Virus record (IMG/VR): IMGVR_UViG_3300021364_003460 | Span: 1-64,000 of that record | DNA from: a virus | Length of the DNA stretch: 64,000 nucleotides | Strand: one strand, 5' to 3' | Part shown: one piece after another, positions 57,748-64,000 of the stretch | Position numbering within the stretch: the first letter of the stretch is position 1 | Layout: each line of letters opens with the position of its first letter | Program-made: the position numbers and the translations under genes | Notes under the pieces: model-generated | What the model was told of the DNA's origin: nothing | Database searches by the model: none | What the model saw: only the letters and a program-made list of their open reading frames with translations

Positions 57748-58192
57748 TAAACTACCTGCTAGTCTACCTAACTATAAGTATGAAGCTTTTAGTTATAAAG
57801 ATATTCAGAGAGCTGCCAGTTACTTCCAAGCTGAGTTAGCTAAAATTGAAAAGCTTATAGGTAAAGTAACTCAAATTAATAAACCTGAATCAGTTAGATA
57901 TGGTAGTACAGTAAATACTCCAAACTTCTATAATGCTGCTTTTACTCAAGCTACTAATCCTGCTAGTTATCTAGATTTACCTCCTCAACCTCCTAGAGTA
58001 TTCCCTGCTGGTACAGGAATCAATCCATATCAGCCTGGTATTGCTGGAGCTACTTTAGATATGCCAACTGTAGGTGGAGGTATTACTCCTAAAGCAGAAG
58101 TGTATGAGACTTTACAACAACCCGCAATAGTAGATAACAGTGCCGACTTAGAAAGTGAACTAAAAGATATGTTAAATCAGAATGCAAATTAG
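57689..58192 (+). CDS. Hypothetical Pro/Gly-rich protein
   Basis: A 167-residue protein overlapping the end of recA by 59 bases. Basic N-terminus, a helix (IQRAASYFQAELAKIEKLIG), then a Pro/Tyr/Gly-rich part. Might be an accessory of the recombinase; unassigned. Confidence 0.55.
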   Translation: MTTPLQKPQRKKTTKKRQLNKLPASLPNYKYEAFSYKDIQRAASYFQAELAKIEKLIGKVTQINKPESVRYGSTVNTPNFYNAAFTQATNPASYLDLPPQPPRVFPAGTGINPYQPGIAGATLDMPTVGGGITPKAEVYETLQQPAIVDNSADLESELKDMLNQNAN

Positions 58193-58364
58193 TTTAAAAG
58201 ATAGTATTGAACACAAGGCAAAGTTAGCTTATCAAGAATTCTATAATGAATACAAACATTCTTTCTGTTTAGGTAGCTGGGAACAGTTAATTGAAGAGCA
58301 GAAGCAACATTATAGAAAAAAAGCTGCTAAACAAATATGGTCTAGTTGGGACTATGAGAAATAA
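58182..58364 (+). CDS. Hypothetical protein
   Basis: A 60-residue helical, charged protein, ending before a terminator. Unassigned. Confidence 0.55.
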   Translation: MQISLKDSIEHKAKLAYQEFYNEYKHSFCLGSWEQLIEEQKQHYRKKAAKQIWSSWDYEK

Positions 58365-58372
58365 ATAAAAGT

Positions 58373-58403
58373 AAAGCTCTCTAGTAATAGAGGGCTTTTA
58401 AAC
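58373..58403 (+). terminator. Rho-independent terminator
   Basis: AAAGCTCTCT (58373-58382) with AGAGGGCTTT (58389-58398), one G-T pair, 6-nt loop, then a short T-poor tail. Confidence 0.6.
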
Positions 58404-58405
58404 TT

Positions 58406-59131
58406 ATGTCTAACAAAGGATTAAGTAAACACACTTTAAAAAGCTACAGTAAAAAGAAACCTCAGTTACGTAGGTATATTAAACAAGGTTATGAAGAACA
58501 TACTTTGTTACCTAATAGAAGTATTAGACATAGAAAATGGGATAGAAGAAATCCTTATAAAATAGTTGAAAAGTATTTAGAGTCTAAAGTAGGTTGCAAC
58601 TGGAATGATGTTTACTCAGAACTTAGAAGTAAAATAGGATATTTTAAAGTAGAAGATTATATCAAATCTTTTACTATTAAAAAATATAAAAGACTAACTT
58701 GGAGTAGATATGGTAAAGTTTACTATTCTATAGATAAAAAAATTAAAGGTATTAGACCAGGTGAATTTTATATAGACTCAAATAACTTACTTCAACAAGT
58801 ACCCAAAAAGAGAAAGATAAATAAAGTAAAAAAACCTATAGTTATCAAGATAGATGATAACCATGAGTATAGATATTTAGAGAATAAAGCTAGTTGGTAT
58901 TACTATTACAAAGATATTACTAAAAAAGTAAAGAAAAGATTAGTAGTAGACAGTAAAGGCAAACCTGTTTTTTACAATAGACTTAACTGTAAAATATTAG
59001 ACCCTATGTTGTTAGGTACTCCTATGTTTACTTATCAGACTGTAGAAAAGGTAACTTGGGAAAGAGATCCTATAGATACGTTTGGTAATTATCATAGATT
59101 AAAACTTAGAAATTTAGGAGTGTTCTTATGA
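58406..59131 (+). CDS. Hypothetical very basic protein
   Basis: A 241-residue protein with many Lys, Arg and Tyr (TLKSYSKKKPQLRRYIKQGY, PKKRKINKVKKPIVIK). Probably nucleic acid-binding. No family is recognised. Confidence 0.6.
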   Translation: MSNKGLSKHTLKSYSKKKPQLRRYIKQGYEEHTLLPNRSIRHRKWDRRNPYKIVEKYLESKVGCNWNDVYSELRSKIGYFKVEDYIKSFTIKKYKRLTWSRYGKVYYSIDKKIKGIRPGEFYIDSNNLLQQVPKKRKINKVKKPIVIKIDDNHEYRYLENKASWYYYYKDITKKVKKRLVVDSKGKPVFYNRLNCKILDPMLLGTPMFTYQTVEKVTWERDPIDTFGNYHRLKLRNLGVFL

Positions 59132-59149
59132 TAGTAAAAAGTGGTCAAG

Positions 59150-59437
59150 ATGATTATGACTGGCATTAGAGAAAAACTCTACTCTGAAATCTTTGTTGAG
59201 TTACCTATATTAGCTAAAGAACAAAAGTGGGCTATAACTGCTGACCACTGTATAGGAAGAATAATTTATGACTCTGTAATGAGTTGTAAGTGGAGTAAGG
59301 TAGTTAAGTCACCTTTCTATAAGAATGCTGAGTTGAGTAAAGTTGAGGAAGCTCTATTAGTGTGCGATCGCCTAAAGGTGGAAGGTAAAATATTAGCTGA
59401 CAAGTTGAATGAAGAGAGTTTGAGATATAGAAAATGA
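59150..59437 (+). CDS. Hypothetical protein
   Basis: A 95-residue helical protein from ATG 59150 (ATG 59156 possible). It overlaps the ArgRS-like gene by ATGA and contains a HIP1-type octamer in its coding sequence. Unassigned. Confidence 0.6.
   Translation: MIMTGIREKLYSEIFVELPILAKEQKWAITADHCIGRIIYDSVMSCKWSKVVKSPFYKNAELSKVEEALLVCDRLKVEGKILADKLNEESLRYRK
59364..59371. repeat. Single HIP1-type octamer GCGATCGC
   Basis: Exact GCGATCGC. In cyanobacterial chromosomes this octamer is very abundant. Only this copy was noticed in 64 kb of AT-rich sequence, so it is weak host evidence. Confidence 0.5.
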
Positions 59438-60531
59438 TAGATATTTACAGCTTAAATGAGATACCTAAAAAGTTTAATAAACAAGGACTCTGTTATTTTG
59501 GTAAGCTGACTAAAGAAGAGTTGCCTTTAGATTGTGAGCTAGAGTATGTTCCAGGCTATACCAATATATACCTAAACTCATTTGAAGAAGACTTTGTGCA
59601 GTTTGAGTACATGGATGGATTTAGTCCTAACCTTAATAAGAAGCTACACTTAGGTCATCTTAGTAACTTTATCTTTGCTAAAACTTTTCAATCACTGGGA
59701 GTTAGTAAACAAACTATTGCTATCTATGGAGATACCTTAAAAGGAACTGACTACACCAATAAAAATCAGATAATGTTTGACTACAAAGTAGATAAAGAAT
59801 ACTTTGCTAGTCAGATGACACTTAGTGATGACAGTATATTAAGTAATGGTAAGGGTAAGTATGAAGGTGCTAAAGTCTGGCAAGATAATGTAATGATTAA
59901 GTCCAATGGAGGTACTACATACTTCTATCAAGATGTAGCTCTAAGACAGCATCTAAAGTTACCAACTCTATACTTAACTGGACAAGAACAAGTAAATCAC
60001 TTTGCTGAACTTAAAAAGTATGATGGCAATGTTACTCATATAGGATTAGGTTTAGTCAACCTTAATGGCAGCAAGATGAGTTCTAGAGAAGGTAATGTTG
60101 TCTTTATGGAAGAAGTTGTAAGTAAACTAAATGAAGGTTTTAATAACTTAAAGTTAACTTACAATGTGCTGGCTGGTAGTCTTATTAAAAGTAATCCCAC
60201 TACTAATAAGAATATAAACATGACTGACTTAATGGATGTAAAGAAATCATTAGGTCTGTATGTGAGCTATTCACTGGCTAGATTAGATAAGCTACCTATT
60301 GAGTTTGAAAAGGTAGAAATTAGCCCTTTAGTTAAGTATCTGTATGCTAAGTCTAAAATTAAGTTGAATCCTTCTATATTGTTCAATAAGTTAGTAGAGG
60401 TGTGTCAAGCTTTCAATGGAGACTATGAAAGTAAAAGTAGTCAGGAGAATGTTGAGTTGTATTCTCAATATAAGGTAGATGCGGAGTATATGTTTGATAA
60501 GTTAGGGTTGTATAAGGTTGAGAAGGTGTAG
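59434..60531 (+). CDS. argS: Reduced arginyl-tRNA synthetase-like protein
   Basis: A 365-residue class I synthetase core, against about 550 or more for full ArgRS. FSPNLNKKLHLGHLSNF is the PN-x-x-K-x-L-H-x-G-H signature; GGTTYFYQDVALR follows. TGQEQVNHFAEL and GSKMSSREGNVVF carry the KMSKS-type loop in its ArgRS form. The N-terminal tRNA D-loop domain is missing and the anticodon-binding helical part is short. It may charge tRNA inefficiently or modify or bind another substrate. A reduced CysRS lies 2 kb downstream. Confidence 0.75.
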   Translation: MIDIYSLNEIPKKFNKQGLCYFGKLTKEELPLDCELEYVPGYTNIYLNSFEEDFVQFEYMDGFSPNLNKKLHLGHLSNFIFAKTFQSLGVSKQTIAIYGDTLKGTDYTNKNQIMFDYKVDKEYFASQMTLSDDSILSNGKGKYEGAKVWQDNVMIKSNGGTTYFYQDVALRQHLKLPTLYLTGQEQVNHFAELKKYDGNVTHIGLGLVNLNGSKMSSREGNVVFMEEVVSKLNEGFNNLKLTYNVLAGSLIKSNPTTNKNINMTDLMDVKKSLGLYVSYSLARLDKLPIEFEKVEISPLVKYLYAKSKIKLNPSILFNKLVEVCQAFNGDYESKSSQENVELYSQYKVDAEYMFDKLGLYKVEKV

Positions 60532-60694
60532 ATAGCAAGTATCAAGCTTGTTCAACTTTTCCATTCACCTTTTCAGACTTTTCTTTGAGTCAAATAGGTT
60601 GTAGCCTTTCTATTGAGCAACTAGACAAATAACAAGAGTAAGTTAACCTAAAGATAGTAAGATAAGTAAGACTACTAGAAGTCAACCTAGAATA

Positions 60695-60723
60695 AGACCT
60701 CTAAGTGAGAACCTAAGAGGTCT
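60695..60723. terminator. Hairpin between converging genes
   Basis: AGACCTCT (60695-60702) with AGAGGTCT (60716-60723), 13-nt loop, no strong T run. It lies in the 227-base gap between the ArgRS-like and polymerase-like genes. The rest of the gap is purine-rich on the + strand with many CTAAG pieces and no gene. Confidence 0.35.
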
Positions 60724-60758
60724 AAGACTAAGTAGTCTATCTAGATAGCAACCCTAAG

Positions 60759-62234
60759 CTAAGTTATAAGACCTCCCTCTAAGTCTGTAGTTATCCTAAG
60801 TAAGGAAGCTTGCGCCCTAACAGCCTCCTTCATTTTACTCTCTAAAGACTTTACTAAATTACCTTTATTGTAGTGTACTGTAAATCCATCATGCTGAAAG
60901 AGAGTAATAGACATATATTTACTATTCTCTTTAGCTATATCAAAGACTGGCTTAAGTAATACCATCTCCATTAGTTGAGCCTCCTGAGCTAACAAAGACT
61001 TAACACAGTCATGTCTTTCTTTATCAGTATTACCTTCTACTAAAAGTTCTCTACCATCATGCCAGTCTAAAGTTAACTTACCCTCTTCTAAGACTTTAGT
61101 TATCTTAGCTTCTCTGGCTTTATAAAGAGCTGCCATAATGGGACGGGCTAACACATCAGCACCCTTCTTGGCTATCTTTAGTTTCTTAAATCCTTTAGTC
61201 AGTCTAGCTAATAAACATGACTTCTTCATACCATAAATAAGAGAATAAAGACTTTCTTTAAGTAAACCTTTGAGAGCATCAAACCAACCAGGGTTATTTA
61301 ATTTATTGTAAGTATAGTTAATTCCTAAATGAGTAAAGAGGGAAGTCCAGATATGGTTGCCTGATTGTAAGAATTCTTGTACTTCTGTTATGTTCCATAG
61401 TTTAGCTACTATAGCCAACTGACTACTAACTAAATCATACTCATACCAACCCTTACAGATGGCTTTTCTTAGCTTTCTACAAAGAAGTAGTATACTTTCC
61501 CCATGAGGAAATATCCTTACTGTTCTACCAGCACTGCTAGGTTTGTAGTAAGGCTTAGGATTCTCATATATAGATAGAAGTATCTTAGTTTCTATTTCTC
61601 TTAAAGTAGCGTCCTTAGTAGGCTTGAGTTTAGGGTTAGTTTCATTAGACTCTAATCTAGCCAGCACACTAGACACATGGTCAAGGTTTTCTTTAACTTT
61701 GCTAGTAAAAAGATTAGAAGGTAAATTATTTAAGTATTCTAATAAAGGTAGTGCCTCTACAGAAGCATTATCATAGAATCTCTTAACTTCCTCTTCTAAC
61801 TCCTTTCTAATTTCACCAGGAGTATTCTTATTAGCTTTCTTTAAAGTAATAAAGTTGATCATGTTTGTACTGTTACCTATAGGAAAATAACCTAACTCTT
61901 TTTGAATATAATACTGTACTTCTAAAGCAAAGTAAGGAATAGCTGACCTAGCTTTACCTTCTTCATAACTGTACTCTTTAATAGCTAACTTTAAACCTGT
62001 TTCTTCTTGAAATTTAGTTAGATAGTTGCCTGCATTGTAGCGGTGATTTTTAAGTTTCTTATAGCAACCTTCACAACTAGCTAAAGTATGTCTATCTAAA
62101 ACAGTATAGTTTTCTTTGTTCTTACTAAAGATAAGTTTGAGAACTAGCTTTCTGTAACCAGCATTATCTTTAAGAACTGGGTAATGTTCAAGAAGAGAGT
62201 TAGTTAACTCTTGAGATATTAATCTTTTTATCAT
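60759..62234 (-). CDS. Compact family A DNA polymerase-like protein
   Basis: A 491-residue protein. SSAGRTVRIFP resembles the PolA T-G-R-x-S-S...P-N segment. Then YEYDLVSSQLAIVAKL is motif A (Asp267), KESLYSLIYGM motif B (Lys326 and Tyr-Gly) and FQHDGFTVHY motif C (His448-Asp449). No 3'-5' exonuclease is seen. The N-terminal 230 residues, with a C-x-x-C (Cys54, Cys57), are unassigned. Order and spacing fit a minimal family A palm/fingers enzyme. Whether it makes DNA, RNA or primers is unknown. A paralog with an in-frame TGA lies at 24149-25648. Confidence 0.7.
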   Translation of the reverse strand: MIKRLISQELTNSLLEHYPVLKDNAGYRKLVLKLIFSKNKENYTVLDRHTLASCEGCYKKLKNHRYNAGNYLTKFQEETGLKLAIKEYSYEEGKARSAIPYFALEVQYYIQKELGYFPIGNSTNMINFITLKKANKNTPGEIRKELEEEVKRFYDNASVEALPLLEYLNNLPSNLFTSKVKENLDHVSSVLARLESNETNPKLKPTKDATLREIETKILLSIYENPKPYYKPSSAGRTVRIFPHGESILLLCRKLRKAICKGWYEYDLVSSQLAIVAKLWNITEVQEFLQSGNHIWTSLFTHLGINYTYNKLNNPGWFDALKGLLKESLYSLIYGMKKSCLLARLTKGFKKLKIAKKGADVLARPIMAALYKAREAKITKVLEEGKLTLDWHDGRELLVEGNTDKERHDCVKSLLAQEAQLMEMVLLKPVFDIAKENSKYMSITLFQHDGFTVHYNKGNLVKSLESKMKEAVRAQASLLRITTDLEGGLIT

Positions 62235-62291
62235 ATAATTAAAATATATATTGAGATTGGATTGAAATATATAAGTTAGACTTAGTAGTTA

Positions 62292-62328
62292 AAGAGGGAG
62301 TTATTAGAAGTAGCTGCCTCTATTTTAA
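62292..62328 (+). terminator. Terminator or attenuator hairpin
   Basis: AGAGG-G-AG (62293-62300) with CT-G-CCTCT (62314-62321), one mismatch, then ATTTTAA. It sits upstream of the RHH gene, in the divergent gap after the polymerase start, so it may be a leader element. Confidence 0.45.
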
Positions 62329-62361
62329 TGTATACATTTATAGTACCAAAAAGGGCTAGTT

Positions 62362-62511
62362 ATGGCAAGGAGAAAGTGGGTTGAAAAAAGAATTAAAATA
62401 AGCTTTTCACAAACAGAAATAGATAAATTAGAAGCTTATTGTGAAAAGCATGAAAGAGAATATAGTGATGTGATTAGAGAGCTAGTAAGAAATCTAAAAG
62501 TGGAGGATTAA
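62362..62511 (+). CDS. Ribbon-helix-helix (CopG-like) regulator
   Basis: A 49-residue protein. VEKRIKISFSQTEIDKLEAY gives the beta strand and first helix; REYSDVIRELVRNL gives the second. This is the CopG/Arc fold. It stands alone without a toxin partner, next to the polymerase-like and CysRS genes, and may bind a palindrome in the adjacent gap. Confidence 0.7.
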   Translation: MARRKWVEKRIKISFSQTEIDKLEAYCEKHEREYSDVIRELVRNLKVED

Positions 62512-62513
62512 AA

Positions 62514-62744
62514 ATGACAACTTACATTGAAGTAGAATCAACCTTAGACTTGCATAATAAAGTAGATGAACTAATAGGAGACTTACCTATTGCTTGGTCT
62601 ACTGCTAACAGATTACAGTATCCCCATGCAGAAGTAACTTATGAAACTTCTTATATTAATGGACTTAAAAAAGCTAAAGTTAGATTAGTTAAAGATGTAT
62701 ATGATGAATCTAAAGTAGAGGAGTATGAGGTAACTTTAAAATGA
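62514..62744 (+). CDS. Hypothetical protein
   Basis: A 76-residue protein 2 bases after the RHH gene and overlapping cysS by ATGA. Beta-rich second half. Unassigned. Confidence 0.55.
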   Translation: MTTYIEVESTLDLHNKVDELIGDLPIAWSTANRLQYPHAEVTYETSYINGLKKAKVRLVKDVYDESKVEEYEVTLK

Positions 62745-63841
62745 TTAACCTTTACCTTAAAGACAGTTTAACCAACCAACTAAAACTGTTTACTCCTATT
62801 CAACCTAACCATGTAAACATATATGCTTGTGGAATAACCCCTTATGATTTCTCTCATATAGGTCATGCTAGATCAGCTATTACATGGGATATTTTAATCA
62901 GGTATTTAAAGTACCTTGGTTATTCAGTCAACTACATTAACAACGTAACTGACATAGATGACAAGATTATTGAGAAAGCAAAAGTTAATAATGCTCCTGC
63001 TTTAGAAGTTAGTGATTACTACTTTAAAGAATATCAGAAAGAGTTAGCAGCTTTAAATGTGATACCTGCTGATAACTACCCTAAAGTTAGTGAAAATATA
63101 CCTCATATTATTAAGTTTATTCAAGAGTTAATTGCTAAAGAGGCAGCTTATGTGGCAGGAGATGGAGTTTACTTTAACCTCAACTCAGCAGCTAACTACG
63201 GTAAATTATCTAACAGAGATAGTCAAAGTTGCAGCTATCAAGACTTTGCTTTATGGAAATTAACTAAAGATAATGGCTGGGATAGTCTTTGGGGTTATGG
63301 TAGACCCGGCTGGCATATTGAGTGTTCTACATTTATAAAAATTTATATAGGAGATACAGTAGATATACATTGTGGAGGTAGTGATTTAGTATTTCCACAT
63401 CATGAGAATGAAATAGCACAGTCAGAAACCTTAACTGGTAAACCTTTAGCAAACTATTGGTTACATAATGGTATGGTTAAAATTGATGGTAAAAAGATGT
63501 CTAAGTCATTAGGTAATACTATTACTATCAAAGATGTGTTAGCTAAATATCATCCTCACACTCTTAGAATGTTATTCCTACAAACTGGGTATCACAAACC
63601 AGTTAACATTACAGAAGAGTCTTTAAAGGCTGCTGAAAATGCTTATCTTAAATTAGAGAAATCTGCTAACTTATCTCATACTTATATACTATCTGAAGAA
63701 AATCCTTACCTTAAAAAGTTTGAAGAATATATGTCAGACGACTTAAATACAGCTAAGGTATCTGCACTAATGTTTAAGTTAGCTAAAGAAAAAAAGTATT
63801 CTATTTTAAAACAAATAATGAATTTAGTTGGATTACTATGA
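62741..63841 (+). CDS. cysS: Reduced cysteinyl-tRNA synthetase
   Basis: A 366-residue protein, against about 460 for bacterial CysRS. IYACGITPYDFSHIGHARSA has the first zinc Cys and HIGH; GWHIECSTF, then FPHHENEIAQSE, complete the zinc ligands (Cys, His, Glu). KKMSKSLGN is the KMSKS loop. It ends after a short DALR-type helical part (YMSDDLNTAKVS), without the C-terminal anticodon-recognition domain. The catalytic core looks intact, so Cys activation is likely. tRNA specificity may differ. Confidence 0.88.
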   Translation: MINLYLKDSLTNQLKLFTPIQPNHVNIYACGITPYDFSHIGHARSAITWDILIRYLKYLGYSVNYINNVTDIDDKIIEKAKVNNAPALEVSDYYFKEYQKELAALNVIPADNYPKVSENIPHIIKFIQELIAKEAAYVAGDGVYFNLNSAANYGKLSNRDSQSCSYQDFALWKLTKDNGWDSLWGYGRPGWHIECSTFIKIYIGDTVDIHCGGSDLVFPHHENEIAQSETLTGKPLANYWLHNGMVKIDGKKMSKSLGNTITIKDVLAKYHPHTLRMLFLQTGYHKPVNITEESLKAAENAYLKLEKSANLSHTYILSEENPYLKKFEEYMSDDLNTAKVSALMFKLAKEKKYSILKQIMNLVGLL

Positions 63842-64000
63842 GTAGAAAGCAAACAATAGAATTAGAGTGGTTTAATATAGAAGATAAAGAACCTGACCCT
63901 TTAACTCCTATAATTACAGATTGGGACTATTCATACATTTTAGTAAAAGAAGAAGATAGTGGATACTATGTTAAGGCTAATGACGTAGATGACTTTTCAA
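63838..64000 (+). CDS. Hypothetical protein, cut by window end
   Basis: ATG 63838 overlaps the cysS stop and stays open to the last base (54 codons). Acidic, Trp/Tyr-rich. Unassigned partial gene. Confidence 0.5.
   Translation, partial: MSRKQTIELEWFNIEDKEPDPLTPIITDWDYSYILVKEEDSGYYVKANDVDDFS

Noticed and set aside
1-64000. Global reassignment of UGA or UAG to an amino acid
   Set aside because: TGA and TAG both end many genes in exact overlap with the next start (for example 11097, 18554, 11710 and 53393), so neither can be read as sense throughout.
1-64000. tRNA genes
   Set aside because: No convincing T-loop (GTTCGANTC-type) with matching acceptor stem was noticed by eye. A tRNAscan run would be decisive.
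1-64000. CRISPR array
   Set aside because: No regularly spaced direct repeats were seen.

Overview
The window looks like 64 kb of a large, AT-rich, lytic-type tailed-phage genome. Reading is dense and mostly on the + strand, with ATGA/TAATG-type overlaps and many tiny unknown genes. Phage hallmarks are an rIIA/rIIB pair, a tail-collar fibre protein, RecA/UvsX, PhoH and a B12-dependent ribonucleotide reductase carrying an intein. Short TATAAATA boxes, like the T4 late promoter, stand in several intergenic gaps. No capsid, portal, terminase, integrase, rRNA or recognisable tRNA is present, so this is part of a larger genome. The host is uncertain. One HIP1-type octamer (59364-59371) and the class II reductase are compatible with a cyanobacterium but do not prove it.

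Layout: 1-9.4 kb holds small unknown genes, a minus-strand PD-(D/E)XK-like nuclease, an RMF-like peptide and an RNA 2'-phosphotransferase (KptA/Tpt1). 9.4-9.8 kb is a gene-free, probably structured RNA followed by an HNH endonuclease. 10-15 kb has a barstar-like protein and an ATP-grasp protein. 15-24 kb has rIIA-rIIB, a DUF262-like protein, two tandem gene duplications and a secreted RlpA-like protein. 24-26 kb has a minus-strand, compact family A polymerase-like gene interrupted by one in-frame TGA. 26-40 kb has ClpP-like, tyrosine-phosphatase-like, nucleotidyltransferase/dead-deaminase, SLOG, broken RNase HII, DUF3223-like, DUF4326 and macrodomain genes. 40-45 kb has a PduO-like protein and the intein-containing reductase. 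45-47 kb is a minus-strand tail island. 47-52 kb has an adjacent Hen1-Pnkp RNA repair pair and PhoH. 54-64 kb has a nuclease, RecA, a reduced ArgRS, an intact compact polymerase, an RHH regulator and a reduced CysRS.

The functional theme is defence of RNA and translation. Pnkp would heal and seal broken RNA, Hen1 would mark repaired 3' ends, KptA would remove 2'-phosphates, and the macrodomain could act on ADP-ribose products. Two reduced tRNA synthetases, an RMF-like peptide and a barstar-like inhibitor fit the same theme. This is inferred from the families present, not demonstrated.

A second theme is gene decay or recoding. At least seven loci have good coding sequence across an in-frame stop, a frameshift or a missing start. 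The clearest are the first polymerase (TGA at 24910-24908) and RNase HII (TGA at 34242-34244). TGA and TAG also end many tightly overlapped genes, so global stop reassignment is unlikely; local readthrough, recent mutation or sequencing error remain open.
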